Assembly: GCF_029227915.1 (NCBI RefSeq)
Contig: NC_079885.1
Coordinates: forward strand, 25,731,001-25,795,000
Source: Hydractinia symbiolongicarpus
Lineage: Eukaryota; Cnidaria; Hydrozoa; Anthoathecata; Hydractiniidae
Reading direction: 5' to 3'
Length of the DNA stretch: 64,000 nucleotides
Made by a program: the position numbers and the translations under genes. This document shows positions 20,516 through 30,943 of this stretch, one piece after another. The number at the start of each line of letters is the position of its first letter. Position 1 is the first letter of the stretch. The notes beneath the pieces were generated by a model that worked only from the letters and a program-made list of their open reading frames with translations, searched no databases and had not been told where the DNA came from.

Positions 20516-20590
20516 GAGTTGACTCTCTGCTGATTTTACTGTCTGATCTACCTTCCAGTGTCCAGCCTCTGATCCGCGGAGCGACTAGCA
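20516..20590 (-). pseudogene. Continuation of the subfamily B RLE-USP copy
   Basis: The reverse complement (GGCTGGACACTGGAAGGTAG, then ACAGTAAAATCAGCAG) matches 42822-42870 in the other subfamily B copy. It lies upstream of 16222 in the element. This shows that copia split one LINE copy. Confidence 0.65.
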
Positions 20591-21564
20591 TTTTTAACCA
20601 ATAATAAGCTAAATAATCACATGATATCAAAAAACTACCTGAGGTTCACATGCTTCTAGAATTGTGGATATAATGCCAAGCTAACATTGTCTGTGTAAAA
20701 CTAATCAAAGGTTATACAAAGATATTAACAAAAAAGATCAAGCCTGGACTGAAATATCATTAAAGCTGGGGCATCTGGTAAAATTTTTTTGTTCAGTTCC
20801 CTATGGATAAGGTGGCAGTAATCCTTTTTTAGCTGTCCAAGTAGCTGAATTATTTACTCAGTGTTTTATTTATTCCATTTCTTTTTTACTATTTCCTAAA
20901 AATATAGGCCTTAATGCATAATAAAATGATTTTAACTTAACACTAAAATTTCGGAGTCACCAGAAATTTCTATTTAAAATGTATCATAAATAAGAAAAAA
21001 ATCGACTTCTACGAGGCTTTAAATTTTTGCAATCTCTTTATTTTTCATCATGTTTTGTTTTTAAATAAACCTTGGTTTAACCCTGGTAAAATGGTATGCG
21101 GGTTTTTATTGTTCATTCTTATTTATTGAACAATAGCCTTTTCTTTTTTTAAAAAGGTTTCTTTGTTAGCATCTCCTGCTGCATCTAACGCTGGTAAAAG
21201 AAAAATATTCCGAATGAAAATATTTCCAAATTGAAGGAGAACTACTTTGTTCATCACTAACATACTGCCTGGCAGTGAGCGATTTTTTCACACTGTTTTA
21301 TGGCTGCATAGTTTACCAAGCATGTCATAATAAAATAAAGTAAAACGAAAATGGTATCAAAAATCGTCTTAAAGTTCTACATGATGCGCCATCTTTGTTG
21401 TTATTAACGTTTCTCTTTAATAATTACGTCATTCTTTCTGTACAATTTCGCAAGCGCATAGACTTAAACTTTATTCAGCAGAACTAATTTCATTTTAAGG
21501 AGGAATTGTTGAGGGTAAATATTTTGGGTGAAAGATAATAGTATTTTAGCTATAAAAACGAGGC
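20591..21564. other. Non-coding AT-rich stretch
   Basis: No ORF, TIR, splice-supported exon or repeat recognised. Confidence 0.5.
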
Positions 21565-22300
21565 AAGTGTGATTATGAGATAACAAAACAGCAAGCTGTA
21601 GTGATTCGACTAGTGGTAGAGGTTAAACCCTCTACAGATCTCTATGCAAAGCAAGATCTCCCTTTTACAAGGATGGTCTGTGCAACCAAGTTAATTGAAA
21701 AAGCAACCCTCTGGACAATACAAATATTGCAAAAACAAAACAAAAAAACAACCACAAGATATATTGACATAAAAAGTATATATATACAAATAAATAAAAA
21801 CGATAAAAAGGTGGCAAACAACTACCTATGCGCCAGGACTTGTGAACCTGGCTGTAGCTTTACATGTGTTACGGGATCCCAACACTCAGCCTTACACAGG
21901 TGATTGATGCTTAGGACCAGCCTTGGTCAGGACCAGCCTGAAGTTAATGGGGTGATATGCGTGGGCGTAAAACCACTAAGACATGAAAGAGAAATTTCAC
22001 CCCCTTGCAAAGCTTCTTACAAGAATAACTATGGGTACAGCAGGATCGTTAACCCTGTAGACCAAGTGAGCAAACTTGGCCTCCCTACTGGACTGGGGTA
22101 AAAAGTGGGGTCGTCGCACCCAAAGACAAGACATAGTCGAACAACCTTGCTATGCTTCTTATGATTACTCTATAACAGAGTGAAGAGTGAGCAAACTCTA
22201 GGTTCACGGTAGATTGCTTGTGACAGAAACAGACGGGGTAATATAAAACCGCTAGGAAAAGATAACCCTCCCCCCTTTTATGTGAATATTAATCAGACAA
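21565..22300 (-). mobile_element. Solo RLE-USP 3' module, longest copy
   Basis: It runs GTGATTATGAGATAACAAAA, CAGC-AA-GCTG, GTAGAGG...CCCTCTAC and CCCTTTTACAAGG hairpins. Then come GCCAGG...CCTGGC (~21832), GTGTT...AACAC (~21868), the GGGGTGATATGCGTGGGCGT motif (~21959), CTGGGGTAAAAAGTGGGGTC (22093) and a GGGGTAATATAAAACCGCT tail (~22236). It has no USP coding attached. Similar to 7390-7910 and 3940-4330. Confidence 0.6.
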
Positions 22301-23200
22301 TTATTACATTTTCACATAAAACAACACATACACAGAAGAGTTATTTAAATCGACTAATTTCGGCAACATCAAAGGAAAATCGTTAGGGTTAGGGATATCT
22401 TTGCCTGTCGCGGAGACACGGAACAGGCGTATTATTATCTTATATAATATAGATTATAATACATTTTTGCGGAGAGAAGCGGAGCCTATTTCCTCATTAT
22501 ATAAGCCAAATATAAAGGAAATGTAAGTACGGTGGAGAGTATATAGGATTTCGTCCCTATACATCCAAATTATCATGGTTACTATGGAAATATTAAAATT
22601 TCGTCCAAAGGATCACAGTAATCCAGCAATTTAATATGGTCATTCTCTAGTACATTTTTTAGTAAGCGAGACAACTTGTTTATAGCACGGCGAAGGAGTT
22701 TTTGTTGTTTTTTAAATATGGTACCAAGCGTAAATGGTGCCGTTTCCAGTTTAGGTTAAATCTGCCTACACTTTTTAGCCACGTGATACATAAATCACTT
22801 TTACTAACATCACATGACATTTTCTCGGACACATAGCGCCTCAAACTCAATCTAAGCCATATCGCAACTGACAGAAGGGCTTGTTATGTTCAAGAACGCG
22901 AAGAAAGAAAGGGTATGTAATGAACCCTTTCTTATTCTCATTCACACCTAAGGCTAGCTAGCATAAAACTACTGACTGAGCTGGAATAATAATAGAACTT
23001 AAATAGCTGGCTAGAGCTACTTGAATTAAAGAGCTAGCTAGCTAATAGCATAAAAAAGATCAAGCAATATCATAATGGCTAGTATAAAACTAGCTAGCTA
23101 CAAAGAAATAGATTTTCTGACTATAGCTAGCTATAGCTCTACATATACTACACAATGAGTGAGATGATACACTCAATCATAGTGCCGTGTTTAATTTTTA
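22301..23200. other. Non-coding; AGCTAGCT-rich
   Basis: No gene recognised. From 22950 to 23150 the tetramer repeat AGCTAGCT recurs at least six times among AT-rich sequence. Confidence 0.4.
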
Positions 23201-23209
23201 ATCTTTAAC

Positions 23210-24640
23210 AGAAACTTTTTTCATTAAATATTGCGGGGGTTTTTAGCTTAGAGAAGGTAAAAACAGGTTATAAACTGTATTTTTATTTTTAAATGTTACA
23301 AAATTTTCCACAAAGTATATAAAATTGTTTTAGCTGCGTAGGATAAGAACAGGTTGTTAACTGTCTATTTGTTTGAACTGAAGTTAGGATAGTTTTTTAG
23401 AAATGGGTATTGTGCCGAAACGTATGTGCGAAACAGTATAGCTACCTGTACAAATCACTCAGCCCTGTGTTAACAACAAGCTGTTACCTGTGTTTCTATT
23501 TAACAGAAGTTTAAGCTAATCTGGTTTAGTCACAAGTAACTATAACACCTGGCGCGATTTATACGTTTTGTAAACTGTGCCACATTGAATGTTGATTATG
23601 TCTGGTTTGAAATGGTATTAAACCTATATGGATGTGCAACATACCTGTTTTATTATTTAATTTTTCAACATCTGCATTTGTTATTATCCAGGCGTTTTAA
23701 ATTCTAACTTTAACATCAACGTCTACGTTTTCTGTTAAGAGGCTTTTTAAATTCTGACAAGCTGTTCTCGTGCAATCATCAACATGTATTGAAACATGTA
23801 TTTCTTATTTAATTTCTCAATAGTCTAATTAATTGCTATTATTTTAAAGTTTCTGCTCAGTTGGAAATAAGAATTTTTTATTGTCATGCAGGGTAACCGA
23901 AGTTGCAGTAAAGTTTTTTGGAAAAATGTATTACGGCTATCCGATTTTACGATTAATGTTTGATCTTGCACAAGAACTTTTCCCATAAACTATTGCAGGA
24001 TTCTTTTTGCTTTAGGAGTGTAATAACAGGTTTTAAACTATGTTTTTATTTTTAAATGTTACAAAAACTTTTCCGCAAAATAAAATTGCTGAATGACTGT
24101 TTTAGCTGTGTAGGATAACAACAGGGTGTTAACTGTCTGTTTATTTGAACCAAAGTTAGGATATTTTTTTTAGAAAGGGATATTATGTCGAAACGTATAT
24201 GTGCGCCACAGTATATCTGTACTAATCACTCAGCCTAGTGTTAACGACAAGCTATTACCTGTGTTTCTATTTAACAGAAGTTGTGCTAAAGTTTTTTTAA
24301 AAGGGTTTTTTTACCTATACTAATGGCGCACCACAGATTAAAGTACATATATTTTAAGTTTTACTGGGAACATTTTGTGAAAAATAAAAAAGGTTTGCTG
24401 ACTGTTTTCGCTATGACATGGCACAATATGTAAATTGTGTTTTTATTCAAGCTAAAGGATAAATATAATTACACCCGAAACACCTTAAATGTTGTGTGTT
24501 TCACTCGATTTACGATATACTGCACATCTGTACTAAGGCGCTCCACCTGAATGTGTGGTACAGTTTTCAATTTGTATTAACTGTTCCACCAAGCGTTTTA
24601 CGCCAGGTAACAGTTACTTGTGGCTTAACCAGCATTTCTC
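23210..24640. repeat. Diverged ~770-bp tandem duplication
   Basis: 23328-23512 aligns with 24099-24285 (GTTTTAGCTG-GTAGGATAA, GTTAACTGTCT, CGAAACGTAT, ACCTGTGTTTCTATTTAACA), giving a period near 771 bp. A weaker third match follows at 24400-24560. No coding potential is seen. Confidence 0.6.
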
Positions 24641-24727
24641 AAAAGGTTAATTAACTAGGCTGTGTGCTGTAAGTTCCTAAGTGTATATAATGTTCACCTG
24701 TAAAGTTTTGTATATATATATATTTAT

Positions 24728-24850
24728 GCCCTGCTGGTCTAATGGCTATGACACTCATGCAAATGAGAAATCCAGGTTCGAATCCTGGACAGGGCTAGGA
24801 AAAACATAATTATCTTGCACCTACAACAACCAGGCTTTCATATAATAGGT
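24728..24850 (+). repeat. tRNA-derived SINE, copy 1
   Basis: The head (24728-24797) has a near-complete acceptor stem (GCCCTG/CAGGGC), a GTC/GAC D stem, an anticodon arm with GCA in the loop and a CCAGG-TTCGAAT-CCTGG T arm. The anticodon loop is eight bases, and a ~50-base tail (ATTATCTTGCACCTACAACA) recurs with each copy. A SINE is therefore more likely than a working tRNA. Confidence 0.6.
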
Positions 24851-24865
24851 AATCTTTGAGTTGTA

Positions 24866-24881
24866 GAGGGGGGGGGGGGGG
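24866..24881 (+). repeat. Poly-G tract
   Basis: A run of about 14 G. Comparable G runs occur at 37345-37375 and 38214-38225. Confidence 0.8.
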
Positions 24882-25074
24882 AGTTGCATACATTTATCAC
24901 TTTCATTTATAGAGCCCAAAAGTGCTTTGTTTTTTGTAATAGATCTATCACTTTATGGTAAAAAGTTTTGTGTTGACATACCTGGTAGGCACAAGAATCT
25001 AAAAAAGGCGTTTTTAAATTTTTTTTGCCTTTCTCGTGGACTTCTCTGATTATTTCCATATCTTGACTTTTTAA

Positions 25075-26983
25075 AGGGATCCCGAGGTGTCTACACAAGT
25101 AATGCTTATGCAACTCAAAACATTCAAAGAAATATAGTAGAGAAAGTCTTTTTAGCCAAATCAATATTATGTAGAAGATATATCCATGTTTACCTCGTAA
25201 AAACAGCAGCGCTCGCCTCCATTTTGTTGTGAATATATTTCGGTAAAATTCAACTCTAGCGTCCAGTCTTTTTTCCATGGGTCAAAGTTGTGACGCGCCA
25301 GTTCAGTATCAAAAGCGCGCGAAATACATAATACACAAGAAAATCGTTTCGTTAATGCAGCAAAATGTCTGTAAATCCTTACCAGTTTGAACCACAAAAA
25401 AAGGTTGTTAACAATTCCAACAATGATAGCGATGATAGTTGGGAAGATGTTCCCGACTGTCCAGAAGAAGTTAGAGAGCAAGAGCCTCGTATCAATCGCC
25501 TAGACGTCGAACCATCCTCATGGTGTAAATGTTCGTTTTGCTGTACGATGCCTGTGAGTCGTGAATGTTTATGCTGCACAGAAATCGACGAAATAAAGTT
25601 GAGATATATTTCTGGTGGTATGATTCTGTATAATTGATTAGTGTGCATATTTTGTTGAATGAATAACTAAGAAATTTTTATATGCTCGATCCCAGGACCT
25701 GTATGAGACAGGCCTCTAGATCTAGTTTGTAAATTTTCGCAATTTGTTTTTTTTCTAGATTATACATGCGTAACTCAGCATGAAAGTTTCGATGCTGTGT
25801 GTTTAAATCCACATGTTTTATGGACCGCTATGGTTAGTTTGAATGACAGGGAAGGTGCATGGCTACCTTGCATAGACAATATACCGAATCGGTAAAAATA
25901 TATATTATTCTCAAACATAGATCTCATACAAAATGTTTCTCAACACGCTCAACAAAATACAAAACAACAAAATAAATCTATTTATATCTCAAAAAACTAT
26001 ACTCAACTTATGTACATGCAAAAATATACATTTAATGAACCTCATCCCCAGGCCTTTTTCTCGTTTTAGGACTTATCGCTACGCAGCGTATCGACAGTTT
26101 TCTTGGTTTGTTTATACAAAACTTGGAAGACATGTTCGTAGAATCATTCCCGCTTGTGTGGTTTCAAAAATTAGAAAAAAATTTCCAGAAGAAAATGGAA
26201 TTTATGTGAATTTCGATGGCGACGATGAGGGAGCAGACGGGATGTCTGAAATTATCCAGGCGTGGGAGTACATGACGAGCGAAGAACAGAACAGATAGAG
26301 CCCTTAACACAAACGCCTATTCGACTGAATTTGTGAACTTAGAACCCAGGACGTTTTTCAAATTTGATAGAATTAAATCGCTTCCCCCAAAACCTTTTCT
26401 AAATTACATGTATATATCATGTTTTAAATCTCGCCATTTTCGTTTTCTTCTCAATTATTTCATCTCGGCTTGCTCTTTCTTTTGGTGCCATGATTCGCTT
26501 TCTCGACCTGTGTTTTTCACGTTTCGCCGCTCGTCAGCATGCGCACCACGTGAAAAAGACCGCGAAACAAATCTGAGATGAGCATATTTTTCAGAATGAG
26601 TTTCGTGGTCGTACACATGATCATAAAAGACATTTTATACAGAGAATGTTGCATCAACTTATAAAATAGGAAGACGAATGCAGTGAAGCCAGAGGGATTG
26701 TTTATAGGCTAACAGCAATTTTTTCACGCTACGCAACTGTGACGTCATAATAACTAATTTGTGGTTTTGAGTAATGAAAATAAGTTCTTCACTATTTCGA
26801 AAAGAAGTTGGACAAGAAGCAATGGCGGACAGAGCGGGAAGGAAGTAAGCGAGCAAAGCACAAACTTTTGATTAACGTTATTTGTTGAATCGATGAGTTT
26901 GAACAAAATAAATAACAAAGGTATGAATAAAATCATGTACATTTTCATATAAACCAAACTTGTGTAGACACCTCGGGATCCCT
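25075..26983 (+). mobile_element. TTAA-flanked TIR element carrying a P2X7-like gene
   Basis: The 30 bases at 25071-25100 (TTAAAGGGATCCCGAGGTGT...) are the exact reverse complement of 26958-26987. TTAA at each end is a plausible 4-bp target duplication, leaving 26-bp perfect TIRs. The TTAA choice suggests piggyBac-type mobilisation, but the TIR does not start with CCC. The interior encodes no transposase, only the three-exon gene at 25365-26298. Confidence 0.75.
25365..26298 (+). CDS. P2X7 intracellular (ballast) domain-like protein, three exons
   Basis: Exon 1 25365-25617 ends at GTATGA and contains an acidic start, SSWCKCSFCCTMPVSRECLCC and EIDEIKLRY, the Cys-rich zinc-binding part. Exon 2 25759-25891 contains TQHESFDAVCLNP and VLWTAMVSLND. 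Exon 3 26070-26298 contains YRYAAYRQFSWFVYTKLG and VRRIIPACVVSKIRKKFP, ending at TAG. All phases join cleanly, giving about 205 residues. This Cys-rich fold is the cytosolic ballast of vertebrate P2X7 and occurs alone in many invertebrate proteins; its role in them is not established. There is no channel part and no visible damage. Confidence 0.75.
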
Positions 26984-27059
26984 TTAATGTTGTTGTCATT
27001 GGAATCAAGTTAATCTCAGATTTATCAAAAAATCATATGGCGTTATGACCGATTGTTTA

Positions 27060-27965
27060 AATACTTGTAATGGCACATAATTCTGCTAACATGATTCACT
27101 GTATATTGACCTGAGATAAGTTTGAGACTTTTTTTTGAGATATTGAATTTGAAATATTTGCACCTCAATACTTTCTATACTCCTGGACTAATATGATACT
27201 TATCTTAGATATATCGAGTATACACAATCTTTGAGTTGTAAGGTGGATATTTTCTATTAAAGTCATGCACCCCTGCCTTGCCGTTCCATTTCCTTGCCAG
27301 CACTGACCGTGCCTTTCTTTGCCTACCCTTCCTATGCCTTTTCTGGTGCCTGCCTACTATGTCCTTGCCTGTGCCTCCCATGCCTGTGCCTACCATTCCT
27401 TACCCACCCCTGCCTTCCTGATTCCTCTTCTTGTTTCCTTGCCTGCCTTTGCCCTTTCCTTGCCGTGCTTAATGCCTTTGCCTTGTCAACCTCTCCGCAA
27501 CTCTTTCTATATTGATTACTTATCCTGTCCGTTGGAACAAGGAAATATACGAATTGGTTTTGCTACACGATTTGTTATATTTTTGACCTTTTTTAGCTTG
27601 CACGTCGTAACCAGTATAGAAAGTGTTGCGGAGAGGTTGCCAAGGCAAAGGCATTAAGCACGGCAAGGAAAGGGCACGACAAGGCACGGCAAAGCAGGCA
27701 AGGAAACAGGAGGAGGAACAAGGAAACAGGAAGAGGAATCAGCAAGGCAGGGGTAGGCAAGGCATGGTAGGCAAAGACAAGACCATAGAAGGCAGCAACA
27801 GAAAAGGCATAGGAAGGGTAGGCAATGGCAAGGGGACGGCAAGGCAGGGCAGGCACCTTAATAGAAACCCTCTCCCCCTAAAACTCAAAGATGTACTAAA
27901 TGTAAGGTATTACATTTATATAAGGTCAATATACAGTGAATCATATTAGCAGAATTATGTGCCAA
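27060..27965. repeat. Foldback element with ~400-bp inverted arms
   Basis: 27071-27115 (GGCACATAATTCTGCTAA...) is complementary to 27918-27962. Further in, 27455-27515 (CCTTGCCGTGCTTAATGCC) pairs with 27603-27672. The arms include TGCCTT-rich minisatellite sequence, and the centre is near 27560. Open frames here are translation of simple sequence and are not genes. Confidence 0.7.
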
Positions 27966-27967
27966 TA

Positions 27968-28083
27968 TAATACAACCTGGTTGTTGTAGGTGCAAGATGA
28001 TTGTTTTTCATGCCCTGTCCAGAATTCGAACCTGGATCTCTCGTTTGCAAGAGTGTCATAGCCATTAGACCAACAGGGCGTAA
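27968..28083 (-). repeat. tRNA-derived SINE, copy 2
   Basis: The reverse complement matches copy 1: GCCCTGTTGGTCTAATGGCT, a GCA-containing loop, CCAGGTTCGAATTCTGG and the ATCATCTTGCACCTACAACA tail. It stands in inverted orientation to copy 1, with the TTAA element and foldback between them. Confidence 0.6.
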
Positions 28084-28189
28084 TAATTATGTAATTTTGT
28101 TAATTACATATACTTAAATGTTTACACTTGTGTCTAATTAACTAAGCTTTTAAAAAATATTGGTTATTATCCATCAGGTTTTGACCTTT

Positions 28190-28222
28190 CGTTTTAAAGG
28201 ATCGTGTATTTCAGGCTTAATC
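28190..28222. repeat. Solo Harbinger-1-like terminal fragment
   Basis: ATCGTGTATTTCAGGCTTAA resembles the right terminus of Harbinger-1 (ACCGTGTATTTCAGCCTTAA at 13499-13518). Confidence 0.4.
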
Positions 28223-30240
28223 CCAAAACTTGAGGTAAAACTAAGTATGTTTATTGAAAATTTTCCCAACATGTAAAGAAACGACTATTATGAAAACAAA
28301 CTACGTTATTCCATGAAATTAACGAGTCAAGAATTTTATAACCTACAGTTAAGCTTGCTAACTGACTATATAACTATACACTACGTTAAATATAAAAACT
28401 GCATGCTGTTGTGCAAAAGAAAAAATTTATAAGAAGAAAAGTCTGGGGATGGGTTGAGAGGAATGAATTAAGAACAGCAAGTTTTAGCATTTTTTTATTT
28501 TTTTCACCACCGATACCCTCCTCTTCCTCTTCCACTTCCACTTCTCCTCTTCAGCTTCATCCGCTCCCGCACATCGTCCTCCTCGGTGAAGGTGCGGAAG
28601 CCACCAGACGCCTTTCACGACTTGTAATTTTGGGAGCTTATATAAGCTCCCAAAGATTTATTTAGGGAACAAAAGTCCCGGAAGGCGTCCCAAGATAAAT
28701 CTTTTTTCTCAGCTGATAATTCCTAAAAACACGATCCAATTGTGCTACATTCTAAACTTCCAAAAACATGCAAATTTGATCGTTTTTTCTAATCATTCAT
28801 TAAGTTATATTTACTGTTTTACCACATTCTACACTTCAAAGCAATTATTTCTTGTGTATAACTTACTTTCACCTTCTCTTCCAATCTTCCAACTGTCTCC
28901 TTTCAACTCGCTGTTTTAACTCCTACATAAAGATTCCTCTCAAATTAATTTAATACTGTACTTTCATATGCTAATTCTCGTATGCTAATCTAACTAAGTT
29001 TTATATTATCTCATTTGGCCGCTAAAAGTAGTAGTGGTAGTATATATTTGCTGTTTCAATTACAATTTTATCTATTACGTATAATGAGATGACAATCTAT
29101 GGCAGTCAGTAGACCAACCAAATAGAAACAGCTAGTCTATGTAACATCGCCGTTATGTGGCCAATTTTTTAGCAATTGCTGTAAAGATATAACACAGAAA
29201 CATAGGACACAAATGTGTCTCAAACCTTCCTCAGTATTAAATTTTAATACAAAAAGCTTTATATGAATCCAAATTTTGCATCAAAGAAATGCAATTTCAG
29301 TATTGAAAAGGTAAAAAGCAAACTATGAAAATACTTACATCATCAATTTCGTTATCCATAATTATTATTATGTCACTAAATATAAATTTAAAACTAATAT
29401 TAAGCAATTAGGTAAATTTCTAATACAACACCTTTTAATGGGAGTTAAAAGCACTGAAAGAAAAAGAATGTTTGCAAACATTTCATGCAAAGAGAGTTGT
29501 ATTGCCCTGGCTGTTGGTTGAAGAGCGTGTAGACACATTTCTACTCTACTTCAAAAAAACATGTATTTATTAAATTTTAATATCCTAAGTAAAAATGTCA
29601 TATGTCTACAAGCTCTTCTTGACAACCTGCACCACGAGAAGGTAGCCAATGGGACGAAGCAGGTCATACCTAAAATAAAGGACAGATTTATGTTGCAATT
29701 AACATTTTAAGTAAAAAAGAGTTACCCCATTTTGGTGATGTAATTGTTTACTTGATGTTGCATAACTTACAGTAACTGAGGTGTGATGGCTGGTAGGTTG
29801 ATTGTTGTAAGTCGTTATGGTAGGGTGATTGGGCTGTGATGATCAGTAGGGTACGGATGAGACTGAATAATGCTGTAATGTTAAAGCACCTTGTTTAGGT
29901 TGCATATGGTTCGATATGTTAATAAGCAGCATAATGTTGTAATAGTAATGCACCTTGTTCAGGTTTTGAAATTGGATTATGTTAATACACAATTTTTTTC
30001 AATAAGCAACTCATTTTTTAAGCAACTGAACTGGATTTGAAATGTTTTAAGCACTTTCAGTTCTGGACAAATATAAGCACAAGCAAGAATAATTTTTTTT
30101 GCACACTTCAGTTTATTTTTAAGAAATATCTTTTTTACCAAAAATATGACTTAGTTTCTTTTTCCCGTTTATTATATATGTTTAACAAAAATTAGACTTA
30201 GATATTGACTAAAAAATAACATGAGATCTGACCAAAATCC
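28223..30240. other. Non-coding AT-rich stretch
   Basis: No gene recognised. A perfect 26-bp palindrome (TTTGGGAGCTTAT and its complement) lies at about 28630-28655. From ~29740 the sequence has diverged copies of the GTAATG-caccttgttcaggttgca repeat that becomes regular at 30290. Confidence 0.4.
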
Positions 30241-30284
30241 AATTTGCTTATAAAAAAAATTGTGCAATCAGCTCAATGCTGTAA

Positions 30285-30900
30285 TGCACCTTGTTCAGGT
30301 TGCATGTGCACCTTGTTCAGGTTGCAATTGGCTTACAACGCCATTAATAATCAACACAAAGCTGTAATGTTAATACACCTTGTTTAGGTTGCAATTGGCT
30401 TACAACGCCATTAATAATCAGCACAAAGCTGTAATGTTAATGCACCTCGTTTAGGTTGCAATTGGCTTACAACGCCATTAATAATCAGCACAGAGCTGCA
30501 ATATTAATGCACCTTGTTCAGGTTGCAATTGGCCTAAACGCCATTAATAATCAGCACAAAGGTGTAATGTTAATGCAAGGTTGAATTCAGTCATGCAGTA
30601 TGGTAATTGTGGTATGATCGGTAGGGTACAGACGATTATGTTGATTGCGATAAGTCAAAACGGTATGGTATTGTGGTATGATGATCGATGTGATACGGAT
30701 GAAATAGATATGCAACTGGATATCAAATGTATCCATGGTTAATGTAACAATCACAGACCTTTGTTAGGCGGTGTTATGACCCTCCACCTCCACCTCCAAC
30801 AACACCATTAATAATCAGTATAATGCTGTAATGTCAATGCACCTTGTTCAGGTTGCATTTGCACCTTGTTCAGATAAGAATGGTTTTTAGGGGCCAAGAT
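30285..30900. repeat. ~64-bp tandem repeat beside the Helentron 3' end
   Basis: The unit carries CACCTTGTT-AGGTTGCAATTGGC, AACGCCATTAATAATCAGCA and AAAGCTGTAATGTTAATG. It occurs about four to five times at 30290-30580, with partial copies at ~30800-30870 and 29880-29960. Confidence 0.65.
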
Positions 30901-30943
30901 TGTGATTGTCTGCAAAATAGGTGAATTCAGATTGTAATTATCA

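Noticed and set aside
24728-24797. Functional tRNA-Cys (GCA) gene
   Set aside because: Anticodon loop has eight bases, the acceptor stem has a mismatch, and a conserved non-tRNA tail is shared by two other copies, so a SINE fits better.
27205-27949. Several overlapping open frames of 60-112 residues on both strands
   Set aside because: They are translations of the TGCCTT-rich arms of a foldback element; composition is low-complexity and the strands mirror each other.
28411-28665. 84-residue frame rich in Ser/Pro/Phe
   Set aside because: Simple TCC/CTT-rich sequence, no motif, no splice or start context.
30285-30600. CRISPR-like regular repeats
   Set aside because: Head-to-tail ~64-bp units without spacers beside a Helentron.
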